Source of the DNA: Neisseria bacilliformis
GTDB taxonomy: Bacteria > Pseudomonadota > Gammaproteobacteria > Burkholderiales > Neisseriaceae
Direction of reading: 5' to 3'
Assembly (NCBI RefSeq): GCF_014055025.1
Contig: NZ_CP059571.1
Coordinates: forward strand, 1,178,001 to 1,242,000
Length of the DNA stretch: 64,000 nt
Shown: piece by piece, positions 55,391 through 64,000 of the stretch
Numbering within the stretch: the stretch's first letter is position 1
Layout: every line of letters begins with the position of its first letter
Notes under the pieces: generated by a model
Seen by the model: only the letters and a program-made list of their open reading frames with translations
What the model was told of the DNA's origin: nothing
Databases searched by the model: none
Translations under genes and position numbers: made by a program

Positions 55391-56092
55391 ATGTCCAAAA
55401 CCCGCCGCCTGCTCGCCCTGTTAGACCTGCTCCGCCGCCAACGCCGCCCGCTTGCTGCCGAAACGCTGGCGGCGCGGCTGGGGGTCAGCACGCGCACGGT
55501 GTACCGCGACATCGCCGATTTGGTCGCACAGGGCGCGGACATACGCGGCGAAGCGGGCGTGGGCTTTGTTTTAAAACACGATTTCGGCCTGCCGCCCCTG
55601 ATGTTTACCGAAGCCGAAATCGAAGCACTGGTGTTCGGCATGCGCTGGGCGGCGGCGCGTGCCGATGATGAAACCGCGCAAAACGCCCGCGCCGTGCTGG
55701 CGAAAATCCGCGCCGTGCTGCCCGAAAAACTGCGCGAAAGCGCAAACGCGCAATCGTTTTACCCGCTCGCCGCGCACGCTTGCCCCGCCGCCGAACAGCC
55801 CGCGCTGCAACAAATCCGCACCGCCATGCGCGGCAACCGCACGCTCGTTTTCGACTACACCGACGCGCAAAACCGCCGTAGCCGCCGCCAAGTCTGCCCA
55901 CTGGCGGTAGGCTGGTTCGACGATGCCCGCGTGCTCGCCGCATGGTGCACGCTGCGCGGAGACTTCCGCCACTTCCGCGCCGAGCGCATGGAAAACATCA
56001 CGGTCGGCGAAGCGTTTTCCACACCGCGCACCGTGCTGCTGCGCCAATGGCAGCGGCGCGAAGAGATTGATTTGTCGGCGTTTGAGATTTGA
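55391..56092 (+). CDS. WYL-domain transcriptional regulator (YafY-like)
   Basis: 233 residues. N-terminal HTH (RPLAAETLAARLGVSTRTVY), then a WYL-type C-terminal domain (TLVFDYTDAQNRRSRRQV, WFDDARVLAAWCTLRGDFRH). Such proteins sense a ligand and control nearby or DNA-damage-related genes. No obvious target is adjacent, the next gene is a GST. Confidence 0.85.
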   Translation: MSKTRRLLALLDLLRRQRRPLAAETLAARLGVSTRTVYRDIADLVAQGADIRGEAGVGFVLKHDFGLPPLMFTEAEIEALVFGMRWAAARADDETAQNARAVLAKIRAVLPEKLRESANAQSFYPLAAHACPAAEQPALQQIRTAMRGNRTLVFDYTDAQNRRSRRQVCPLAVGWFDDARVLAAWCTLRGDFRHFRAERMENITVGEAFSTPRTVLLRQWQRREEIDLSAFEI

Positions 56093-56551
56093 AGGCCGTC
56101 TGAAAGGCCGTAGGTCGGGCATTTATGCCCGACAAATCCCGACAACAAAAAACGTCGGGCATGAATGCCCGACCTGCTGCACTCACTGCCGTCATTCCCG
56201 CGCAGGCGGGAATCTTGGCGGAATTTGGGCAACAGTTTGTTTTTTTTTTTACATATTGCCGCGCACCAAACAAGATTCCCGCCTGCGCGGGAATGACGGC
56301 GTAAAGGTGGCAAACGCCGTCTGAAACCCGTAGGTCGGATACTCGTATCCGACATTTTTCCCGCAAGGGAAAACCCCCGCGCCCGAGCCTGATCGTCGGA
56401 TTCGAGAATCCGACCTGCGGCCTGCGGGGGAGGGGATAGAGGCGGCAACCGTTTCAGACGACCTTTCAGGCAGCCTGAAACCCTGCTGACAAAACCTGAC
56501 ACAGCCTCCGTGTATCATCACGTTTTCCCCCAACCAACGAAAGGCAACACC
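56093..56551. other. Gap with dRS3 and hairpin repeats
   Basis: Hairpin 56110-56177, dRS3 repeats ATTCCCGCGCAGGCGGGAAT at 56194-56213 and the inverted type at 56273-56292 enclosing an RS-like segment with a T run, and a hairpin at 56330-56418. No gene seen. Confidence 0.65.
56194..56292. repeat. RS element bounded by dRS3 repeats
   Basis: dRS3 has the form ATTCCC-N8-GGGAAT, as known in Neisseria. Both copies match, with a 59-base RS segment including a run of T between. A third solitary dRS3 is at 59054-59073. Confidence 0.8.
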
Positions 56552-57202
56552 ATGAAAAACCTCACCCTCTACACCTACCCCAAATCGCGCGGCATAAGCG
56601 TGGTATGGATGCTCAAAGAATGCGGCGCAACGTTTGACACCGTGCTGCTGTCCTACGGCGACACCACCCAATCCCCCGACCACCTCGCCGTAAAATCCGC
56701 CGACTATCTCGCCGTGAACCCGATGGGCAAAGTGCCTGCGCTCAAAGCAGACGACACCGTCATCACCGAAGCCGCCGCCATCGTTACCTTTCTTGCCGAG
56801 CAGTTTCCCGAGCGCGGCTTGATTCCCGCCGCAGGCAGCTTGGCGCGGGGCGAATACTACCGCTGGCTCTGCTTCGCCATCAATTTGGAATACGCCGCAT
56901 TTGACCGCCGCGATCAAACCACCAGCGATGCCGAACGGCACAAACGCATCGGCTACGGCGACTGCGACACCGCCTTCGGTGTGTTGCGCGACCATTTGGC
57001 GCGGCACGACTTTATCGTCGGCAAGCAATTTTCCGCGCTGGATATCTACTACACCATGTTGCTGGTGCAGTTCACTCGCGTGATGCCCGTGGAAGGCATC
57101 GCCTGTGACGTGTTTGATGCCTACATCGCCCGCCACACCGCCCGCGCCGCCTTTGGCGAAACCATGGCTTGGGTGGAAGCGGAAATGGCGAAGATGGGCT
57201 AA
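56552..57202 (+). CDS. Glutathione S-transferase family protein
   Basis: 216 residues, ATG at 56552 after GAAAGG. LYTYPKSRGISVVWMLKECG is the thioredoxin-fold start, NPMGKVPALKADDTVITEAA is the glutathione site, and the rest is the helical domain. Likely a detoxification enzyme; substrate unknown. Confidence 0.88.
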   Translation: MKNLTLYTYPKSRGISVVWMLKECGATFDTVLLSYGDTTQSPDHLAVKSADYLAVNPMGKVPALKADDTVITEAAAIVTFLAEQFPERGLIPAAGSLARGEYYRWLCFAINLEYAAFDRRDQTTSDAERHKRIGYGDCDTAFGVLRDHLARHDFIVGKQFSALDIYYTMLLVQFTRVMPVEGIACDVFDAYIARHTARAAFGETMAWVEAEMAKMG

Positions 57203-57218
57203 GGGTCAAAGCCGTAAA

Positions 57219-57250
57219 AGGCCGTCTGAAAAGCAGTTTTCAGACGGCCT
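57219..57250. terminator. Terminator after the GST gene
   Basis: Inverted uptake sequences 17 bases beyond the stop, with T run. Confidence 0.7.
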
Positions 57251-57256
57251 TTCACA

Positions 57257-57285
57257 TTGAACGGCGCAGCGTTTTTCCGTACAAT
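57257..57285 (+). promoter_or_regulatory. prfC promoter
   Basis: TTGAAC (57257-57262) and TACAAT (57280-57285) with a 17-base spacer; an uptake sequence lies between it and the ATG. Confidence 0.7.
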
Positions 57286-57353
57286 CCGCGCCTTTCCAAC
57301 ACCCGTCAGGCCGTCTGAAAAAACGGCCTGATATTTTTGATTTTCAAGAAACC

Positions 57354-58949
<1,596 letters not shown>

Positions 58950-58966
58950 GCACCGTGCAAACAAAG

Positions 58967-58999
58967 AGGCCGTCTGAAAAAACGTTTTTCAGACGGCCT
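58967..58999. terminator. prfC terminator
   Basis: Inverted uptake sequences after the stop at 58949. Confidence 0.75.
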
Positions 59000-59053
59000 C
59001 TTTGTTTGGCAGTCAGAAACCTTTGCCAAACCAGGAACCACGAAACACGCCGT

Positions 59054-59073
59054 CATTCCCGCGCAGGCGGGAA
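59054..59073 (+). repeat. Solitary dRS3 repeat
   Basis: ATTCCCGCGCAGGCGGGAAT, the same as at 56194-56213. Confidence 0.85.
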
Positions 59074-59126
59074 TGACGACATTTTTTGATTTGCAGGCTG
59101 CTATCGGGGTTTTGCAAAGGTTTCAG

Positions 59127-59474
59127 TCAGTCAAACAATACCGCGCCGATGCGTGCCAATACGTCGTCCAACACGTAATCGGGCACGGTTTCTTTGAATG
59201 TGGCGCGGCGGATTTTCCAATCCAACGATTTGAGTTGGTGGCAGTGGACATTGCCTTGTGTATGCGTGCCTGCGCCCGAGAGTGTGGAAATCATGCCGCT
59301 GCTTCTGGCCTGCGCCGCGCCGCCCTGTGAAATCGGGCAGGCGAAGACCAATCCCGCCGCGCGGTTAAACGCTTTTGGCGACAGAGCCAGCGCGTAATGC
59401 CCGCCCTTCATTTCACTGCCGGTGGCGGGGTCGAAAGAGAGATGGAAAATATCGCCTTTTTCCGGAATATACAT
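59127..59474 (-). CDS. MazF/ChpB-type endoribonuclease toxin
   Basis: 115 residues. MYIPEKGDIFHLSFDPATGS and GLVFACPISQGG with HCHQLKSLDWKIRRA match the PemK/MazF fold that cleaves mRNA. ATG overlaps the antitoxin stop by one base. Chromosomal toxin-antitoxin pair, independent of the island. Confidence 0.9.
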   Translation of the reverse strand: MYIPEKGDIFHLSFDPATGSEMKGGHYALALSPKAFNRAAGLVFACPISQGGAAQARSSGMISTLSGAGTHTQGNVHCHQLKSLDWKIRRATFKETVPDYVLDDVLARIGAVLFD

Positions 59475-59716
59475 CAGCGCGCCTCCGCGCCGGCGTCGGC
59501 CATTTCTTCCCATCCTGCCTCGCGCGGCGGCTCCTGCTGCATTTGCGCCAAAAGTTCGGCCAGGCGGTAGCGCGGGCGTTTGACGGCTCTGACCACCAGC
59601 TCGTTGTCGCGGATTTCGGTTTCTAATGTGTCGCCGATTTTCATGTCTAATTGTTTCAATATTTCGGCAGGCAGGCGCACGGCCGCGCTGTTGCCCCATT
59701 TTTGCAGTTTCAACAT
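59474..59716 (-). CDS. MazE/ChpS-type antitoxin
   Basis: 80 residues, ATG at 59716. LKLQKWGNSAAVRLPAEIL is the AbrB/SpoVT dimer domain that binds DNA; the Glu/Ala-rich tail binds the toxin. Likely represses its own promoter. Confidence 0.9.
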   Translation of the reverse strand: MLKLQKWGNSAAVRLPAEILKQLDMKIGDTLETEIRDNELVVRAVKRPRYRLAELLAQMQQEPPREAGWEEMADAGAEAR

Positions 59717-59780
59717 GCTTGGTTCTCCGTTAATTTGTCGATACATTGTAGAAACGCGCGGTGTCGCCGTCAATGATAAA

Positions 59781-59813
59781 AGGCCGTCTGAAAAAACGTT
59801 TTTCAGACGGCCT
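59781..59813. terminator. Terminator between mpl and the antitoxin gene
   Basis: Inverted uptake sequences in the gap (59781-59793 and 59801-59813). They lie just after the mpl stop on the minus strand. Confidence 0.7.
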
Positions 59814-59818
59814 CTGTC

Positions 59819-61198
59819 CTATTTCGCCAACGCGTCCAGCAGTTTGCCGTGTATGCCGCCGAAACCGCCGTTGCTCATCACCAAAATATGGTCGCCGCTT
59901 GCGGCGTTTTTCACGATTTCGGCCACGAAAGCATCAAAGTCTTTGCCCACATGCAGTTTGCCGCCCAGCGGGGCGAGGGCTTGGGCGACATCCCAGTCCA
60001 CGCCGCCTGCGTAGCAGAACACTTGGTCGGCTTCGGCGAGGCTTTCGGGCAGGGCGGCTTTCATCGTGCCCAGTTTCATGGTGTTGGAACGCGGCTCGAG
60101 CACGGCCAAAATTCTTGCGCCGCCGACGCGCTGGCGCAGGCCGGCGATGGTGGTGGCGATGGCGGTGGGGTGGTGGGCGAAATCGTCGTAAACGGTGATG
60201 CCGCGCGCCCGGCCTTTGATTTCCATGCGGCGTTTGACGTTTTTAAACGCGCTCAGGGCTTCGCAGGCGGTTTTGACATCGACACCGGCATGGCGGGCGG
60301 CGGCAATCACGGCCAGCGCGTTCATGCGGTTGTGTTCGCCCATCAAATCCCACGCCACGCGCCCTGCTTTTTCGCCGCGCAAGAATACGTCAAACGCGCC
60401 TTGTGCGTCCGCTTCGCTCGCCTGCCAGCCCTCGCTTGTGCCGAAGGCTTCCACGGGTGTCCAGCAGCCTTTTTCCAGCGTGTCTTTCAAACTCTGCTCG
60501 CGGCCGTTGGCGGCGATGAGGCCGTCTGAAGGAATGGTGCGCACCAGATGGTGAAACTGGGTTTGGATGGCGGCCAAATCGGGGAAAATGTCGGCATGGT
60601 CGTATTCGAGATTGTTCAACACGGCCGTGCGCGGGCGGTAGTGGACGAATTTGGAGCGTTTGTCGAAAAAGGCGGTGTCGTATTCGTCGGCCTCGATCAC
60701 GAAAAACGGCGATGTGGAGTCGGGGTCTTGCCGCGTTGCCTGCGGCAGTCGGGCGGACACGCTGAAATTCTGCGGCACGCCGCCGATGAGAAAACCGGGC
60801 GCAAGATTCGCGTATTCCAATACCCACGCGAGCATGGAGGCGGTGGTGGTTTTGCCGTGCGTGCCCGCTACGGCCAGCACCCAGTGTTTTTGCAACACGT
60901 TTTCCGCGAGCCACTGCGGGCCGGATGTGTAGGGCAGATTGCGGTTTAACACGGCTTCCACCACATCCATGCCGCGCTTGGCGACGTTGCCGATCACATA
61001 CATATCGGCGGGATATTGGTCGAGTTGGGCGGCATCGAAGCCTTCGTGCACTTCGATGCACAAGTTTTCAAGCTGGGTGCTCATCGGCGGATACATTTTT
61101 GCGTCGCAGCCGCTGACTTTAAAACCCGCTTCTTTGGCAATCGCGGCCACGCCGCCCATAAATGTGCCGCCGATACCGATAATGTGGATGTGTTTCAT
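59819..61198 (-). CDS. mpl: UDP-N-acetylmuramate:tripeptide ligase Mpl
   Basis: 459 residues, ATG at 61198. GIGGTFMGGVAAIAKEAG is the UDP-binding start and GTHGKTTTASM (near 110) the ATP loop. It attaches recycled L-Ala-D-Glu-meso-DAP to UDP-MurNAc, a recycling step of peptidoglycan. An internal uptake sequence encodes SDGLIAANG. Confidence 0.96.
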   Translation of the reverse strand: MKHIHIIGIGGTFMGGVAAIAKEAGFKVSGCDAKMYPPMSTQLENLCIEVHEGFDAAQLDQYPADMYVIGNVAKRGMDVVEAVLNRNLPYTSGPQWLAENVLQKHWVLAVAGTHGKTTTASMLAWVLEYANLAPGFLIGGVPQNFSVSARLPQATRQDPDSTSPFFVIEADEYDTAFFDKRSKFVHYRPRTAVLNNLEYDHADIFPDLAAIQTQFHHLVRTIPSDGLIAANGREQSLKDTLEKGCWTPVEAFGTSEGWQASEADAQGAFDVFLRGEKAGRVAWDLMGEHNRMNALAVIAAARHAGVDVKTACEALSAFKNVKRRMEIKGRARGITVYDDFAHHPTAIATTIAGLRQRVGGARILAVLEPRSNTMKLGTMKAALPESLAEADQVFCYAGGVDWDVAQALAPLGGKLHVGKDFDAFVAEIVKNAASGDHILVMSNGGFGGIHGKLLDALAK

Positions 61199-61316
61199 GA
61201 TGTGTTCCGAAAACAAAAAACAGCCGCGCATTATAAGCGAAACGGCCGCCGCGCCCGACCCTGCGGATATGGTATAGTCGGCCTTCCTTTTTTCAGACGG
61301 CCTCAGGAGCGGCAGC

Positions 61317-62180
61317 ATGGTGAAAAAATCCAAAACCCAACACAAAATCAGCCTGAAAAAATACCTGAAAGAACTCAAAACCCTGCACGGCGAACTCGTC
61401 GCCCTGCAACGCTGGGTGCAGCAGGAGGGGCTGAAAGTGTGCATCATCTTCGAGGGACGCGACGGCGCGGGCAAAGGCGGCACCATCAAAGCCCTCACCG
61501 AGCGCGTCAGCCCGCGCGTGTTCCGCACCATCGCCCTGCCCACCCCCACCGAGCGCGAAAAAAGCCAAATCTACCTGCAACGCTACATCCCCCACCTGCC
61601 CGCCGCCGGCGAAGTGGTGATTTTCGACCGCAGCTGGTACAACCGTGCCGGCGTCGAGCGCGTGATGGGCTTCTGCACCGAAGAGGACACCCGCAAATTC
61701 CTCACCATCATGCCCTTTTTTGAAAAAGCCCTGATCGACAGCGGCATCATCCTGTTGAAATACTGGCTGGAAATCGACATGGAGGAACAGGAACGCCGCC
61801 TGAAAAACCGCATCGCCGACCCGCGCAAAGTGTGGAAACTCTCGCCGATGGACATCGAATCCTACCGCCGCTGGGACGACTACTCCCAAGCCCGCGACGA
61901 CATGCTCGCCGCCACTGACACCTCCTGGTCGCCCTGGTTTGTGGCCGACAGCAACGACAAACGCACCGCCCGCCTCAACATCATCCGCCACATCCTCGCC
62001 CAAATCCCCTACCGCCACCTGCCCGTGCCCGAAGTGCACTTCCCCGCCCGCAAAAAAAACAAATCCTGCCGCGAAAGCAAAAACAGCCTGCGCATGGTGG
62101 CCGACCACTACGGCGCACCGCAGGGCCGTGGCGCGGACACAGACGGCGAAACGGCGCAAACGGCGCAAAAGGCCGTCTGA
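61317..62180 (+). CDS. ppk2: Polyphosphate kinase 2 family protein
   Basis: 287 residues. Walker A GRDGAGKGG at 47-55, Walker B and lid FDRSWYNRAG near 103-112, as in PPK2 proteins. It moves phosphate between polyphosphate and nucleotides. The C-terminal extension is rich in Ala and Gln and ends AQKAV-stop, with an uptake sequence as stop. Confidence 0.95.
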   Translation: MVKKSKTQHKISLKKYLKELKTLHGELVALQRWVQQEGLKVCIIFEGRDGAGKGGTIKALTERVSPRVFRTIALPTPTEREKSQIYLQRYIPHLPAAGEVVIFDRSWYNRAGVERVMGFCTEEDTRKFLTIMPFFEKALIDSGIILLKYWLEIDMEEQERRLKNRIADPRKVWKLSPMDIESYRRWDDYSQARDDMLAATDTSWSPWFVADSNDKRTARLNIIRHILAQIPYRHLPVPEVHFPARKKNKSCRESKNSLRMVADHYGAPQGRGADTDGETAQTAQKAV

Positions 62181-62643
62181 AAAACGAAAACCGCCTTTTC
62201 AGAAACGTCATCCCCGCGTTTATGCTCCGCAGGAGTACCGACGGGGACGGCCTCTACCACTAAGGTAGGGTGTGTGGCGCAGCCACGCACGCGGTCTCTC
62301 CGCCGCAACCGTCGCCCGCCAAGCAAACTAAGAGGCCGTCTGAAAACACCGACGAAACCCGCGCAACCGCTTTTTCAGACGGCCTCCGTCCTAAGGTAGG
62401 ATGTACGGCGCAAGCCACGCACACGGTTTTCCCCGCAACAGCCGTTTGCCCGATTAAGAAAACGAAAGGCCGTCTGAAAAACGAAAACAGCCTTTTCAGA
62501 CGGCCTCTAAACCTAAGGTAGGGTGTGTCGCCCCGAGGCGACGCACGCGTTCCCAGCTTCTACAGCCGTTTGCCCGACAAGCAAACAAAAGGCCGTCTGA
62601 AAGCGCAGCTTCAACGAAGTTAAAACCCAAAAAGGAAAACCCC
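62181..62643. other. Repeat-filled gap before the outer-membrane factor
   Basis: A repeat (62196-62256) shared in inverted form with 32662-32720, single ends of the 106-bp family at 62265, 62395 and 62517, and uptake-sequence hairpins at 62333-62385 and 62467-62506. No gene seen. Confidence 0.65.
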
Positions 62644-64000
62644 ATGCCCCGCCTCCCCCTTGCCGCCGCACTCGCCGCCGCCTGCCTCCTCGCCGCCTGC
62701 CGCAGCACCGACGTCAACCTCTCCGGCAGCGTCCCCGTCCCGCAAACCTTCGAGCAAAACCAAGCCGCGCACGGCAGCGAAAACCTCGCCCAATGGTGGC
62801 AAAACTGGCACGACCCCGTGTTAAACGCCCTCATCGAACGCGGCCTGCGCGAAAACCGCGACATCCTCGCCGCCCGCAGCCGCCTCACCGAAGCTGCCGA
62901 ACAAGCCCGCCTCGCCCGCGCCGACCTCGGCCCCACCCTCGGCGCGTCCGCCCTCGCCTCCGTCGGCAAAAGCCACATCGACAACCCCCTCGACGCAGCC
63001 GAACGCAACGCCCTCGCCCGCCTGCCGCAGGCCGCCGCCCTCGCCGACGACACCCTCGGCGGCCGCAGCAAAACCGCCGCCGTCGGCTTCACCGCCTCAT
63101 GGGAGCCCGACATCTTCGGCCAAAAACGCAGCGACGCCGACGCCGCCCGCTACGCCGCCCTCGGCCGGCAGGAACAACTCTACGGCACACAACTGCTCGT
63201 CGCCGGCGACATCGCCGACCACTACTTCCAAGCCCGCGCCGCCGAAGGCCGTCTGAAAACCGCCGAGCGCAGCATCAGTGCCCTGCAAAACATGCTGCGC
63301 TACGTCCAAGGCCGTTTCACCGCCGGCCACGCCACCGCCTACGACCTCGAACAAGCCCGTGCCGCCCTCGCCGCCATGCAGGCCAAACACAGCACCATTG
63401 CCGCCGAACGCGCCGCCCACGTGCGCAGCATCGCCGTCCTCACCGGCCAAGTGCCACAAGGCTACGCCCTGCCCGACAGCCCCGCCGCCGCGCTGGACAC
63501 CCCCCCCGCCGCCCCATCCGGCCAAACCCCGCAGGGCATGATCGAACGCCGCCCCGACATCCGCGCCAACGCCGCCCAAGTGCGCGCCTACGCCGCCCGC
63601 CTCGCCTCCGCCAAAGCCGACCTCCTGCCCCGCTTCACCCTCCGCTTCATGGGGCAGGACGGCCGCATCGAACTCGACGGCGACAGCGCGCTCAAAGGCT
63701 GGGGCAGCATGCTCTCGCTGGACATCCAAATCCCCATCTTCACCAACGGCCGCATCAAAGCCAACATCCGCGCCGCCGACGCCCGCCTGCAAACCGCCCT
63801 CCTCAGCTACGACCAAGTGCTGCTCACCGCCTTGGGCGAAGCCGACACCGCCTACCACGCCCAAACCGCCGCCACCCGCCAAACCGCCCTCCTGCGCACC
63901 GCCGAACAGGCTGCCGCCAAACAGGCCGCCGACGCGCAGGGGCTGTTCCGCTACGGCAAAATCACCCTCGACCAGGCCCTGCGTGCCGAAGTTTCCGCCC
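62644..64000 (+). CDS. RND efflux outer-membrane lipoprotein (OprM/NodT family), partial
   Basis: 452 residues are seen and the gene runs off the window. The lipobox LAAC gives Cys19 (residues 16-19). AQWWQNWHDPVLNALIERGL and ENRDILAARSRLTEA, SWEPDIFGQKRSDADAARYA and LLPRFTL belong to the OprM family, which forms the channel of efflux pumps. A partner pump and adaptor may be outside the window. The extended Ala/Asp composition is notable. Start ATG at 62644; an uptake sequence precedes it. Confidence 0.9.
   Translation, partial: MPRLPLAAALAAACLLAACRSTDVNLSGSVPVPQTFEQNQAAHGSENLAQWWQNWHDPVLNALIERGLRENRDILAARSRLTEAAEQARLARADLGPTLGASALASVGKSHIDNPLDAAERNALARLPQAAALADDTLGGRSKTAAVGFTASWEPDIFGQKRSDADAARYAALGRQEQLYGTQLLVAGDIADHYFQARAAEGRLKTAERSISALQNMLRYVQGRFTAGHATAYDLEQARAALAAMQAKHSTIAAERAAHVRSIAVLTGQVPQGYALPDSPAAALDTPPAAPSGQTPQGMIERRPDIRANAAQVRAYAARLASAKADLLPRFTLRFMGQDGRIELDGDSALKGWGSMLSLDIQIPIFTNGRIKANIRAADARLQTALLSYDQVLLTALGEADTAYHAQTAATRQTALLRTAEQAAAKQAADAQGLFRYGKITLDQALRAEVSA

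Overview
The window is from a G+C-rich member of the genus Neisseria. The evidence is the very large number of AG-type DNA uptake sequences (5'-AGGCCGTCTGAAA and its complement), often as inverted pairs acting as terminators, together with neisserial gene sets: aceE-aceF-semiSWEET-lpdA, tonB-exbB-exbD, earP next to efp, a ComA/ComEC uptake channel, and zinc-free L31/L36 paralogues. The species cannot be fixed from the sequence alone.

Positions 1 to about 9990 are a complete 9.9-kb integrative element inserted at the 3' end of ssrA (tmRNA). It is bounded by 81-bp perfect direct repeats (13-93 and 9908-9988), each holding the last bases of ssrA and its terminator. All its genes lie on the minus strand: a P4-type tyrosine integrase, a HigB/HigA toxin-antitoxin pair, an AlpA-type regulator, several tiny translationally coupled genes, a small-terminase-like protein, a zinc-binding primase module, a TOPRIM module and a DUF927 helicase-like ATPase. 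It has no capsid or tail genes, so it looks like a P4/PICI-type phage satellite. Two clusters of a 9-bp iteron (GGTTGTTAT) suggest a bipartite replication origin. Repeated GTTACCCCAAAA motifs at both ends look like integrase arm sites. An in-frame TAA separates the zinc-finger and TOPRIM parts of the primase.

Positions 9975 to 64000 are ordinary chromosome: ssrA, icd, rluE, a Zur-type L31-L36 pair, an orphan YejE-like permease, a PAP2/dual-specificity phosphatase fusion, mobB, xthA with an ArsR regulator, a gabD-like dehydrogenase, comA, a frameshifted conserved gene, a TPR protein, secA, efp-earP, tRNA-Thr, hisD, tonB-exbB-exbD, ftsB-eno, serS, sodB, the pyruvate dehydrogenase cluster, an Smr protein, nusB-ribH, an EamA exporter, a thioinosine/thioadenosine phosphorylase with scpA, a CDP-alcohol phosphatidyltransferase, a WYL regulator, a GST, prfC, a MazEF-type pair, mpl, ppk2 and the start of an RND outer-membrane factor.

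Intergenic DNA is crowded with small repeats. There is a TA-flanked MITE-like family (three copies, one with a paralogous empty site), a roughly 106-bp element with inverted ends, a 71-bp hairpin repeat and dRS3-type repeats. Uptake sequences also enter coding DNA: GCCGTCTGA encodes Ala-Val-stop and closes many genes.
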